Source: Tipula vernalis (taxonomy: Eukaryota > Arthropoda > Insecta > Diptera > Tipulidae). From it: a DNA stretch of 64,000 nt. The number at the start of each line of letters is the position of its first letter. The stretch's first letter is position 1. The stretch spans positions 189,151,586 through 189,215,585 of the forward strand of contig OY282558.1 in the NCBI GenBank assembly GCA_958295665.1. Direction: 5' to 3'. The notes under the pieces are model-generated. The model was given only the letters and a program-made list of their open reading frames with translations, was not told the origin of the DNA and searched no databases. The translations under genes and the position numbers were made by a program. Of the stretch, positions 1 to 10,572 are shown piece by piece.

Positions 1-136
1 CAGTTTCGTTGTATCGAGTTATGGTTCGATACACAAACATTTTATTCACATTCAAATGCTGGAGCTGACGAACTATTGCTGTTTGTGAATTTCCACCCAA
101 ATACAGTGCAATTACACTATTAAGTTTGAATTCCAT
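1..136 (-). CDS. mariner-like transposase, N-terminal fragment (partial)
   Basis: The reading frame starts at an ATG (bases 136-134, minus strand) and is open to base 1, giving about 45 residues. They include ALYLGGNSQTAIVRQL followed by KMFVYRTITRYNETG, which matches the first helix-turn-helix of mariner/IS630-type transposases that binds the terminal repeat. The catalytic domain would lie outside the window. The start is favoured because it is the first ATG inside the terminal repeat and the HTH begins within a few residues, which is usual for the family. No lesion is visible in the part present. A short mariner derivative carrying only this piece cannot be excluded. Confidence 0.6.
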   Translation of the reverse strand, partial: MEFKLNSVIALYLGGNSQTAIVRQLQHLNVNKMFVYRTITRYNET

Positions 137-293
137 TACGATTTTTTTATTAAGATATTAATTTAGAACAATTATTTATTGACCACATATAAACAACTAA
201 CCAAACTTCAATCTGTCAAAAAATTAATGCGCGAAAATGACAACTACACAAATGACAGCAGAGTGAAGTTAGTAACATTTGGTCTCAGCCACC

Positions 294-296
<3 letters not shown>
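1..296 (-). mobile_element. mariner-family DNA transposon, 5' end, cut by window edge
   Basis: This is the 5' part of a mariner-like element on the minus strand, continuing beyond base 1. The outer end read on the minus strand is CAGGGTGGCTGAGACC, ending at base 296 and followed directly by TA at 297-298, as expected for a terminal inverted repeat with a TA target. About 160 bases of untranslated sequence separate this terminus from the transposase start at 136. The partner terminus lies outside the window, so length and intactness cannot be judged. Confidence 0.65.

Positions 297-380
<84 letters not shown>
297..380. repeat. (TA)n microsatellite, 84 bp
   Basis: Pure TA dinucleotide run. It begins at the TA target of the mariner terminus and ends where non-repetitive DNA 3' of the gypsy pol begins. 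Reading frames across it encode only alternating Tyr-Ile and are not genes. Confidence 0.97.
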
Positions 381-382
<2 letters not shown>

Positions 383-605
383 AAAAATTTTGATTCACCA
401 AGCAAAATAAAACACAAATCGAATAAACCAAACTTGAAAATCACTGTTTTATTTCTCGAACAAAAATAAAAATATAATTAACACACAAAATGTTTTTGAC
501 TCGTCTTCTCGAGATATGTTATCAGTCTGCCCATACCACTGTATATTTTTTGTACAGGTAATTATAAACCAGATTTTTTACAACTACATTTGCATCTTCT
601 GTGTA
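381..605. other. Non-coding stretch between (TA)n and gypsy pol 3' end
   Basis: I see no gene here. It is AT-rich and lies downstream of the minus-strand gypsy pol, so it should hold the end of pol, the polypurine tract and the 3' LTR. However, nothing resembles the 5' LTR of that element (5158-5764), so the 3' LTR is missing or belongs to another family. Confidence 0.5.
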
Positions 606-971
606 TCAATAGGGTGACACACAAATCATTCTACACGGCCCGGATGACTTTTCCGTAGCTGCCACCTCACGGTCCCCTCTTTCGACTTCCTCTGTTTCAC
701 CTTCCATGCATTCATATTCTTCATCTGTATCGTCGTTCAACCCATCGTAGTAACGTTTCATGAATTCTGCGCTTGTCGATGTTGTCCTCGGACCCTCTGT
801 TCTACCAACCTTTTTAACGTCGTACCGGTCGTTATCTCGACATCGTATTACCTCATATGGTATTACCAAGATATTTCGGACCAAATTTCTGCCCCCTACT
901 AAACTGGGTCTTTTTGATTGCCACCATTTCGCCGACGCTATATAACGAAGCATGTTTTCTCCTTTTATCAT
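606..971 (-). pseudogene. gypsy integrase C-terminal tail, frame-broken from pol
   Basis: The frame contains IPYEVIRCRDNDRYDVKKVG followed by TEGPRTTSTSAEFMK, which is the GPY/F-like C-terminal module that follows the catalytic core in many Ty3/gypsy integrases, then an acidic tail ending at 606. In an intact element it would continue directly from the pol frame that ends at 985. Here the frame changes within about 15 bases, so a small indel has cut the tail from the core. The ATG at 971 is internal and not a real start. The module is thought to contribute to DNA binding or target choice; here it would not be made as part of pol. Confidence 0.6.
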
Positions 972-984
972 AGGTCTTGCGATT

Positions 985-3240
985 TTACTCTTGAACTTTT
1001 AAAATTTGTTTTCTCGCCTCATCTCTTAGATTACTACGACTTTCACTGAAACTCTTTGCTTCCTCTTCTTCTATGATCTCCTTCAGTTTATGATCCTCGG
1101 GACAGCGCATCTTTACCCCCATCAGCAACTCGAACGGCGTCATCCCAATACTTCGTTGGTAAGTGTTATTTAGAAATCGTTGCAAAGTTTCAGTGTGCTT
1201 GTACCATTCATCAGGTTTCTCCAAACTTATCTTCGTTAACACCGGTATTAAAATTCTGGTAACACGATCAACCTGCCCATTACCGGTTGGTACACCCGTC
1301 GTAATTGCAATATGATTAATAGACTGTTTTCTACAGTATTCCTGGAATTCTGACGACGTAAATGCAGTACCTTGATCCGAGATAATATACCTAGGATTTC
1401 CGAACACCGACTTCTGCAGTTCCAACTTTTGGAGAACTTCTTTGGTTGTTGTGGATTTTGACGGATATAACCACACAAACTTTGAGAACTCATCCACAAC
1501 ACAAAGAATGTGTTTGTACTGCTTATTGGTTGCTACAAGATTCCCAAGATGGTCCAGATGGTAGGTATTCAATGGAGTATCACCTTTCGGTATCGGATGT
1601 AATAACCCTTCTTGTTTACCTATTTTCTTCTCCGCTAAGATGCATGGTATGCAATTGTTTATGCAGCTACGTATCTTCTGGCTCAACTTTGGGATGTAGA
1701 ATTGCCTCGATATCAATTCTTCTGTCTTTTGATTCCCAAAATGACCTTGATTGTGATAATGCTTGACAACCTCCATTTGCGTTTGCCTCGGAATAACAGT
1801 GGACAAAGAGCCTTGAACTGATTTACCGTTATTAACTATAAAATTGTCATATGCACCTTTTTTGAGTAGCTCGAATATCGGATGTAAATCTTCATCAGTT
1901 CTCTGGGCTGCCATCACTCTAGAACTTACACCATCTCCAATCACCATAACCACCGGATCCCTACTCAAGGCATCAACATGCCTCATCTTACTTCCAGGTC
2001 GATGCTCGAGCTCATAATTAAACTCTTGAAGTTGTAGTTTCCAACCGGAGATTCTCGCGTTCAACTCTTTTTTATTCATTGTAGCCTTAAAAGCAGCACA
2101 GTCAGTCACTATTTTGAAATCGAGACCTAGCAAATACACTCTTAATTTTTTTAGAGCAACGACAATCGCTAGTACTTCATGCTCATAACTACTGTAGCAT
2201 TCCTCGTTTGGTGACGTCTTCTTACTGAGGTAAAATACTGGATGAAATTGTCCATCCGATTCAGACCGCTGTAACAAAATGGCCCCTAACCCAATTTTGC
2301 ATGCATCGGTATGCAATTCTGTTTCTGCAGCAACATCGTATAACTGCAAAACTGGTTGACAAATCAAAACTTCTTTCAGCTTTCGAACTGCCTCCTCTTC
2401 CACCTCTTTAATTTCGAACTTCACGTTTTTTCTCAATAGGTCGGATAATGGTCTTGCGATCAGTGCGTAACCCTCCACGAATCTGCGAAAATATCCAGTT
2501 AAACCCAAGAAACTTTGTAATTTTTTAGGAGTATCCGGCACTGGGAACTTCTCGATGGCCTTCAGTTTCGCCCTCCCAGGCCTAACGCACGCCTCTTCAA
2601 TATCATAGCCAAGGTATTCGATACGAGTTCTTAGAAACTGACATTTTTTCCAATTCATCTGTAAACCATTCCGAGCTACGACCTCGAGAACTTTCGTCAA
2701 TCGTTCCAATCCGTCTCCAACATTTTCCGCAGGTACAATTAAGTCATCCATGTATATACAAACGATTTTCGCCATACATAGTTCATGGAAAATGGTGTTT
2801 ATGAAGCGTAGGAACACTGCTGGTGAATTACACAAGCCGAATGGGACCTTTATAAATTCGTAATGGCCGAACGGCGTCACAAAAGCCGTATATTTTATCG
2901 ATTCCTCAGAGATTGGTACGTGGAAAAATCCATTACGCAGATCTAACGTCGTGAAATATTTCGCACCTCGTAGTTGGTCAATTTGGTCGTCAATGAGCGG
3001 GAGTGGGTACCTATCCCTAATCACTACCTTGTTTAATTTCAGAAAGTCGACACAAAGTCTTTTCGACCCATCTTTTTTGTTCGATAGCACAATAGGACTT
3101 GCAAAATTTGACGCGCTCGGTCGAATAATTCCCTCATTTATCCATTCATCTATTTGCTGCCGGACAATGGTGGATTCTAGCGGCGATAACCGTCTCGGCC
3201 TTTGACAAATTGGTCTGTCATCACTGAGAACTATGGTCAT
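985..3240 (-). pseudogene. pol: gypsy pol: reverse transcriptase, RNase H, integrase core
   Basis: A 751-residue frame. RT: RPRRLSP entry motif near residue 14, first catalytic Asp in TTLDL (about 100), YMDD at 163-166. RNase H: HTDACKIGLGAILLQ, then YSSYEHEVLAIV and KMRHVDALSRDP. Integrase: H2C2 zinc motif (GHFGN... CIPC), first Asp in YHLDHLG, second in ISDQGTAF. The third position reads NGQVDRV where the family has NGQVERV, so the catalytic Glu is Asp. The ATG at 3240 follows a frame break from protease and is probably not a native start. The frame is otherwise long and open, so decay is recent or this part arrived late. It acts, when intact, in cytoplasmic particles (RT) and the nucleus (integrase). 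Confidence 0.8.
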
Positions 3241-3242
3241 CT

Positions 3243-3686
3243 TTATAATGCTCGCTGATTCTGATTTTTGCCTGCTTTAAATGATTTAATTTTCATTGTA
3301 TGAGTAGGAAAGATTAAGTTTTTATTTTTTAGGTCTATTACTATGCCTAATTGTGTCATTAGATTTGTTCCTATTAGTCCGTCGAATGTATCGTGAAATT
3401 TCAGAAGGTGAAATTTGAGTTTTTCTTTAGTTTTGAACTCTTGGATTCCGTTTAAGATTACTATTCGGTCTACTGTTAGTGGCTGACTGACCGTTTTGAT
3501 TGTTACTGGTTTAATTTGTATAGATTTTTCAGGTTTGAGAAGATCGGGGTTAAGATATGATTCATCGGCACCTGTGTCGATGAGGAGGTGAATTGGTCGG
3601 TTTTTAATATGTATCGTAATGTATGGTAATTCTTGTTTGCCGTGCGTATTTATTCGCTGGTTTCCGAGGCATTTTCTTGAAAAAAA
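3243..3686 (-). pseudogene. gypsy retropepsin region
   Basis: Reading minus from about 3686, the -1 frame relative to gag is open through PITIHIKNRPI-like residues into the active site LLIDTGADES (near 3585-3560), then FDGLIGTNLM, a second conserved retropepsin segment. It ends at a TAA (3245-3243). Retropepsin is an aspartic protease, active as a dimer, that cleaves Gag-Pol in the particle. DTGA followed by DG.IG is the usual pattern. The frame does not continue into the RT frame at 3240, so the protease is cut off from the RT beside it. It probably belongs to the gag lineage rather than the pol lineage. Confidence 0.6.
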
Positions 3687-4596
3687 TCGTCTGTATCTTC
3701 CAAGTTTTCTTCGTCGTCTTCTTCGCTTTCTACTTCCGTTTCCTCGGTTTCCGTTATGTTTACGTTCCTTTCCTGTTTTATTGCCGGGAAACGATTCTTG
3801 TTGTTATTATACTCTTGCTTTGGTACCCAGTTGGGTTTTGAGTAATAGCCTGATGGTCCTGGTTTAGGTTGATATGGTATGATTTGCTTGCTATCCAATG
3901 GTTTGAAAGTTACCGTTGGTTTTAGCTCGGTATTTCGGAATGTTGGGAATTTCCGTATAGGTGGCTGATATTTAATGTAATACATGTTTTCTTCACTAAT
4001 ACATGCTTCGAGTGCGTCTGTCATGTTCTGAGGGTTTCGGCTTCTAATATTAGAACCAAGCGGTTCTCAATAACACGCGTTTGCTACTATTTCCACCGTG
4101 TAGGTTAGAATGTGCTATTAACGCCGTTTGAATTTCGATAACTTTAGTATAGAATTGTTTAGAAGTTAGGGTTCCTTGTCGCGTTCGGTGTAAGTCTCTG
4201 ATGAGAGCGACTTCCGATCTAGGGTCGGAATAGTGCGTGATTAGAGCGTTTTTTGATCTCGTTCCAATCTGAAGATGATATATCGTTTGCTATTAATATT
4301 TCATTAGCTTCTCCTTTAATTTTGTTTCGAATAGCCTTTATAAATGTCACTGGCGGGTCTGTGTCTTCTGGTAATATATCTTGACACATTATGAATATAT
4401 CTTCTACGTCATTTACGAACTGGTGTAACGTCCGTATGTCTCCTTTGAATTCATTCATTTCTCGAATTATGTCGGGGGTTTTAAATGTTTTAAATAGGTT
4501 GTCTAAAATTGTGGTTTGCATCATGGTTTTGTTTAGTTCGTCCGTAGTTGGTTTTTCAGTTGCAGAATTTGTTGGTGGGTCGTTTTCTTCACCCAT
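3650..4596 (-). pseudogene. gag: gypsy gag, no zinc knuckle, frame-broken
   Basis: The N-terminal part (4596-4219, 125 residues) includes FKTPDIIREMNEFKGD, FIKAIRNKIKGEANEIL and a DWNEIK motif, typical of the capsid region of 17.6/gypsy-group Gag. An extra A in a six-base A run (read on the minus strand near 4250) shifts the frame. The second frame continues the capsid (HYSDPRSEVALI) to about 4050. A third frame (4024-3650) holds the C-terminal region (LEACISEENMYYIK) and an acidic Glu-rich tail. There is no CCHC knuckle, as in errantiviruses. At least two frame breaks mean no functional Gag. Gag forms the particle and packages RNA. Confidence 0.65.
3680..3686 (-). promoter_or_regulatory. Candidate -1 frameshift heptamer T_TTT_TTT (gag/protease)
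   Basis: On the minus strand the gag frame reads GAT TTT TTT CAA, giving a canonical X_XXY_YYZ slippery heptamer about 30 bases before the gag stop. Slipping -1 here enters the frame that runs without a stop into the retropepsin DTGA. Confidence 0.45.
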
Positions 4597-5140
4597 TTGT
4601 AAGTTTATTTTGACTAATGTTTCACTAATATTTCAACTTTATTTATGATATTTAGAATAATATTTCACTAATATTTCAATAATATTCTAATTTTATTTAT
4701 TGGGGCCCTATTCGCTAATTTTCTTGCAAATAATGGTAGTATTCTCCGATAAGCACAGGTATCGAGATTATTGGGAACTTTATTAAGGTAAATTGCAAAA
4801 ATATGACTTACCCTGCAAAGATCGAACAGACAATCGTAAATATCATATTTCGAAAGTTCGAAACTGTTGTGGTCTCTTCAAACGGATAATTTAATACCGG
4901 TCGTTCGTTGATAGATCTTGCACTAGTTATTTTTACACAAAAACTTGTAGATAGCACTTTTGATTCACTTCAGTATTCTCTATGAGAATGGTCTTTGAGT
5001 TGCACAGTTTAACTATTCACTTGTTTTAATTTTTTGTTTTTTAATTTTAGTCGAGTACTTTGTTTTAACTCGTAATATAAAATTAACAAATTTTAACACT
5101 TTTGTTGAAATAAACTATTTATGTTAGAACTGAAATTCTA
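4597..5140 (-). other. gypsy 5' leader
   Basis: Untranslated stretch between primer site and gag. It contains a 17-base direct repeat, TTTCACTAATATTTCAA (plus strand), at 4620-4636 and 4663-4679. I see no ORF of interest. Confidence 0.5.
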
Positions 5141-5157
5141 ACTCCAACGGCTGCGCC

Positions 5158-5158
<1 letters not shown>
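5141..5158 (-). other. Primer-binding site, serine-tRNA type
   Basis: The minus strand reads TGGCGCAGCCGTTGG immediately after the LTR end ATAACT; the T of TGG is shared with the LTR. TGGCGCAG is the start of the primer site in 17.6/297-like elements, which use tRNA-Ser. The exact tRNA is inferred. Confidence 0.6.
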
Positions 5159-6402
<1,244 letters not shown>

Positions 6403-6403
<1 letters not shown>

Positions 6404-6420
6404 GGCGCAGCCGTCCGGTG
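6403..6420 (+). other. Primer-binding site, copy 1
   Basis: TGGCGCAGCCGTCCGG directly at the LTR end. TGGCGCAG matches the tRNA-Ser-type site of 17.6/297-like elements; the specific tRNA is inferred. The second copy is at 13715-13732. Confidence 0.65.
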
Positions 6421-6889
6421 GTGTTTAGACTATTGTGTTAGTGTAACAGTGCAAATCAGTAGTGAATAAAAACTAGTGAAAAGTGAATCCGTTAAAACGG
6501 GAAATTATTTAGTGAATTTTTTTTCTCAATTCCTGAAACAACATCTCTAGCAAAAAGGGAAACCGCGAAGAGACTTGTGATTCCGCCGCATCACTTCACA
6601 AGCTATACATCAGAACCTGTGACACACGACTACAAACAAAATACGAAATTGGAAATTACGAAACTACAAGATAGGAGTAGACCCTGATCATCGTATAAAA
6701 AGGTAACGAATTTTTTTTATAAATTTTTCTTAATTTTTATTTATAAAGTTAAATATTTTTTTTGCCAATTTGGGCAAAATTGTGATACTACGAGATAGGC
6801 ACAGAACTGTCCCCCGTATACTACGAGATAGGTACGGAAGAAAATTAAAATAAATTTTTCTGAAAAGAAAACATTGTGATTAAAAGTGA
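6421..6889 (+). other. Errantivirus leader, copy 1, with direct repeats and candidate splice donor
   Basis: Untranslated leader. It carries TACTACGAGATAGG twice (about 6786-6799 and 6822-6835) and a related ACTACAAGATAGGAG near 6663. AAG|GTAACG at 6702/6703 is a plausible splice donor for a subgenomic env RNA. The same features recur 7312 bp downstream. Confidence 0.5.
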
Positions 6890-8074
6890 ATGAGTAAAAA
6901 AGTACCCGAAAGGTTCGACGTTAACAGAGATATCGCAACCGATTCAGATACTAACTCTATTTACGAAATGGATCCAGCAATAATTGCAGCAATAAATGAA
7001 TTAACAGAACAAATTAAAGTTGTGGCGGGACAAGTTCAAACGATGACTTTAAAGTCAGAAGAACATGAACAAACTCTCGCATTTTTGCAACAAAAGCCAC
7101 TAGAAAATACTGCAGAGATGGAAAGTCCTGCAGTAACACAACTACTAACGTTCGATGCATTCAGAATCCCGGATCCTATAAAATCATTACCGGAATACGA
7201 CGGTAATAAAAAACAATTAAATGCTTGGCATCAAACAGCTGAGGAGACACTAAGAGTGTTCGTTCCTCTTGTATCTGAACCACAATTAAAACTTTACTTA
7301 CAAGCCGTTAGTAATAAAATAAAGGGTAAGGCCAAAGACGCGCTATGTCTCGCCGGAAACCCACAGAATTTCCAAGAAATTAAAACAATACTCTTGGAAA
7401 CCCTCGGTGACAAACAAGAGTTGTCATTTTATAAGTCCCAACTTTGGGCCACAAAACAAAACGATGGCATGACTGTACACTCGTACTTTAACAAAATTAA
7501 AGAGAATGTACAAAATATAAAAACATTGGCGAAACAAAACAATGTTTACAATCATGCCTGGGGTGCTATAAACGCCTTCATAGATGAGGACGCATTAGCA
7601 GCCTTTATATCAGGGTTAAGAAAACCGTACTTCGGGTACGCCCAAGCGGCCAGACCGAAGAGCATAAAGGAAGCATATGCCTTCCTATGCAAATTTAGTT
7701 CAAACGAGACAATATCGGAAAACTCGCGAAGAACCCACAACCAAATACCTATAAAAAATGTTCCACCAATTCAAAGACAAAAGGAGTGGAATCAAAATAA
7801 GTATCTCAATAATCAAAATCACAATCGACCAAACCCAACAAAAGATGGGGATGTTTCTATGAGGACGAGAAACATAAATAACACTCCTATGGAAGTAGAT
7901 ACATCCATAAGATCTAGGAACACGTTTAATAGAAGAATAATTAATACTCATGAGCTTTACAAAGAGGATGGAAATCATGAGGTTGAAAATGTAAACTCCG
8001 AAGATCCTTCACCTGAATTCGAAGTAAATTCCGAAAATTTTCAGGAAGACCGGGAGGAAGATACGGAGGATTAA
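6890..8074 (+). CDS. gag: Errantivirus Gag, copy 1
   Basis: Intact 394-residue structural protein. Residues about 90-280 form the capsid-like core: IKSLPEYDGNKKQLNAW, then LQAVSNKIKGKAKDAL, then a region ending GYAQAARPKSIKEAYAF, the usual pattern of 17.6/297/gypsy Gag. There is no CCHC zinc knuckle, as in other errantiviruses; instead the C-terminal 120 residues are Asn/Arg-rich then strongly acidic. The start is the first ATG after the leader (AAAGTGAATGAG). The stop at 8074 lies after a slippery heptamer at 8035-8041, and the pol frame overlaps in -1. It assembles particles around the genomic RNA. It is identical to the copy at 14202. Confidence 0.88.
   Translation: MSKKVPERFDVNRDIATDSDTNSIYEMDPAIIAAINELTEQIKVVAGQVQTMTLKSEEHEQTLAFLQQKPLENTAEMESPAVTQLLTFDAFRIPDPIKSLPEYDGNKKQLNAWHQTAEETLRVFVPLVSEPQLKLYLQAVSNKIKGKAKDALCLAGNPQNFQEIKTILLETLGDKQELSFYKSQLWATKQNDGMTVHSYFNKIKENVQNIKTLAKQNNVYNHAWGAINAFIDEDALAAFISGLRKPYFGYAQAARPKSIKEAYAFLCKFSSNETISENSRRTHNQIPIKNVPPIQRQKEWNQNKYLNNQNHNRPNPTKDGDVSMRTRNINNTPMEVDTSIRSRNTFNRRIINTHELYKEDGNHEVENVNSEDPSPEFEVNSENFQEDREEDTED
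8035..8041 (+). promoter_or_regulatory. Candidate -1 frameshift site A_AAT_TTT, copy 1
   Basis: In the gag frame the codons read GAA AAT TTT CAG, giving a canonical X_XXY_YYZ heptamer 33 bases before the gag stop. The -1 frame is open from here through NFLPYLI to the protease DTGA. The second copy is at 15347-15353. Confidence 0.6.
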
Positions 8075-10572
8075 ATTTCCTCCCATATCTAATATGCAAC
8101 GGCATACAAAATAATACAAAAATTAAATTGTTGATAGATACAGGGGCAAACAAAAATATTATCAAACCCGGTATCATCCCAGAGACAATTTTCACCAAAC
8201 ATAAAACTTCAATAAATAATATATTAGGCAACTACACTCTAGATAAAAAAGGTAGATTTAACTTTCTGGGCAATAAAATACCAGAACAAACATATTACGA
8301 GCTAGAATTTCACAAGTTCTTCGATGGAATTCTAGGTTCGCAATCAATGGCGAAATTAAACGCAAAAATAGATTACAAAACCAACAGTATTCTACTAAAT
8401 AATATACAATTTAAATTTCATCGTTATTACCCTAAGGGGAACATTTATAATCATACGGTGACATTTAAAACGTCTAACGACGGTGAATGGTTCGTTCCAA
8501 ACTATGCAAAATTGAACGAAGAAATAATAGTTCAACCAGGCATCTATAAAGCCAGCAAAGGCAAAACAACAGTAAAGATACTGACGAACGAACCAGACAT
8601 ACCAAAGATGGTACCAAAACTAAAACTTGTAGTTAATAATTTCGAAACGATCAAACCAATTCCTATCTTCGGAAAGGAAATAATTAGCAAACAAGATATA
8701 AGAAGGGTCATAAGAACAGATCATCTAAACGAAAACGAAAAGATCGCCCTAATTGACAAAATCTATAGAAACCAAATGGTGTTGTTGAAACAGAACGAAA
8801 AGTTATCAGCAACAACAGTGATTAAACACAAGATTCTAACGAGAGATGAAACACCAGTCTACACAAAGACATATCGACACCCCTATCATTTTAAAGGGGA
8901 TGTAGAAGAACAAATACAAGATATGTTAGACAGTGGGATCATCAAAAACTCAAGCAGCCCATATTCTGCACCAATTTGGGTCGTACCGAAGAAGACAGAC
9001 GCTTCGGGAACACGCAAAGTAAGGGTAGTCATCGATTACAGAAAGCTAAATGAAAAAACAATCGACGACAAATTCCCCATGCCACAAATTGAAGAAATTT
9101 TAGACAATTTGGGCAAATCTACATACTTTACAACACTAGACCTGAAATCGGGTTTCCATCAGATCCCGATGGATGTAAAATCACAGGAAAAAACTGCATT
9201 CTCAACTGACAAAGGTCATTTTGAGTTTTGCAGAATGCCGTTCGGCCTGAAAAATGGCCCAGCCACATTCCAACGTGCTATGAATCACGTGTTACAGGGA
9301 TTAATCGGCAAAATATGTCACGTTTATCTGGATGATATTGTAATAGTAGGGGAAAACCTAAAAAACCACTTAAACAATTTAGAAACGGTATTTAAAAGAC
9401 TCTCAGAATTCAATCTCAAGATTCAACTTGATAAGTGCGAATTCTTGAAAAGAGAGACGGAGTTCTTGGGGCATATCATCACCCAAGAAGGAGTGAAACC
9501 CAACAAAGATAAAGTAAAAAAAATATTAGATTGGCCATTGCCAAAAAATCAAAATGAAATAAAACAATTCTTGGGACTCTCCGGATATTACCGCAGGTTT
9601 ATAAAAGACTATTCCAAAATAGCAAAAAATATGACCAAATATCTAAAAAAAGAAACCATATTGGATTTAAATGATCCAGAATACATAAAGGCTTTTCAAA
9701 CACTAAAAAGAACGATAGCGACAGACCAAATCTTGACCTATCCAGATTTCAAGAGACCCTTTATCTTAACTACAGATGCTTCAAATTTTGCATTGGGCGC
9801 AGTTCTATCCCAAATCCAAAATACCATCGAAAGACCCATTGCGTTCGCCTCAAGAACACTTAATACAACCGAAACAAAATATGCCACGAACGAAAAAGAA
9901 GCGTTAGCCATAATATGGGCGGTGAAGAAATTTCAACCTTACCTTTACGGTAGCAAGTTCACCCTGGTAACTGACCATAAACCATTGACATTTATCAAAT
10001 CTTCGGAGAAAAACTCCAAAATTCTAAGATGGAGGTTAGAGTTGGAAAATTACGATTACGACGTAATTTATAAAGAAGGCAAAACTAACGTGGTAGCAGA
10101 TGCGCTAAGCAGAATGCCCACAGTAGACAACGCAAGGGAAATAAACTCAAATGAGCTCGCGGACATTAACACTTCACGTGAATCTATCGAAACAAATCAC
10201 TCACATTCATCAGATGACATAGAAACAATACACTCAGCGAATACATCAGATGACCATTTCATACACTTCGCTGACAGACCCATTAATTATTACCGAAACC
10301 AATTAATTTTCAAAATTGCAAACATAGATGTAACTATTTCAGAAGATATTTTCCCAAATTTCAAAAGATTTATTATTTCAAAGAAAGCCTTCGAGGAAAA
10401 CGACATTACACAATTTTTAAAAAAATATCACAATGGGAAACAATCGGCGTTAATGGCTCCAGAAAGTCTATACGACAAAATCCAAACATCTTTTAGACAA
10501 AACTTCTGTCAAAACGGCCACTTTGTGCTAGTAACAAAAATAGTTGAAGATGTTACGAATGAGGACAGATAG
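8041..10572 (+). CDS. pol: Errantivirus Pol N-part: protease, RT, RNase H, copy 1
   Basis: Entered by -1 frameshift; an ATG at 8128 also exists but leaves only three residues before the active site. Numbered from that ATG: retropepsin LIDTGANKN at 2-10 and DGILGSQSM near 67; RT with RHPYHFKGDVEEQ entry, TTLDLKSGFHQIPM, FGLKNGPATFQR and YLDD at 400-403; RNase H DASNFALGAVLSQ near 549, TNEKEALAIIWAVKKF and VADALSRMP. It ends at a TAG (10570-10572). The same frame then continues into integrase, so this stop interrupts a single pol gene rather than ending it. RT and RNase H motifs are intact. The protein copies the RNA genome to DNA in the particle. Confidence 0.88.
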   Translation, partial: SGRPGGRYGGLNFLPYLICNGIQNNTKIKLLIDTGANKNIIKPGIIPETIFTKHKTSINNILGNYTLDKKGRFNFLGNKIPEQTYYELEFHKFFDGILGSQSMAKLNAKIDYKTNSILLNNIQFKFHRYYPKGNIYNHTVTFKTSNDGEWFVPNYAKLNEEIIVQPGIYKASKGKTTVKILTNEPDIPKMVPKLKLVVNNFETIKPIPIFGKEIISKQDIRRVIRTDHLNENEKIALIDKIYRNQMVLLKQNEKLSATTVIKHKILTRDETPVYTKTYRHPYHFKGDVEEQIQDMLDSGIIKNSSSPYSAPIWVVPKKTDASGTRKVRVVIDYRKLNEKTIDDKFPMPQIEEILDNLGKSTYFTTLDLKSGFHQIPMDVKSQEKTAFSTDKGHFEFCRMPFGLKNGPATFQRAMNHVLQGLIGKICHVYLDDIVIVGENLKNHLNNLETVFKRLSEFNLKIQLDKCEFLKRETEFLGHIITQEGVKPNKDKVKKILDWPLPKNQNEIKQFLGLSGYYRRFIKDYSKIAKNMTKYLKKETILDLNDPEYIKAFQTLKRTIATDQILTYPDFKRPFILTTDASNFALGAVLSQIQNTIERPIAFASRTLNTTETKYATNEKEALAIIWAVKKFQPYLYGSKFTLVTDHKPLTFIKSSEKNSKILRWRLELENYDYDVIYKEGKTNVVADALSRMPTVDNAREINSNELADINTSRESIETNHSHSSDDIETIHSANTSDDHFIHFADRPINYYRNQLIFKIANIDVTISEDIFPNFKRFIISKKAFEENDITQFLKKYHNGKQSALMAPESLYDKIQTSFRQNFCQNGHFVLVTKIVEDVTNEDR

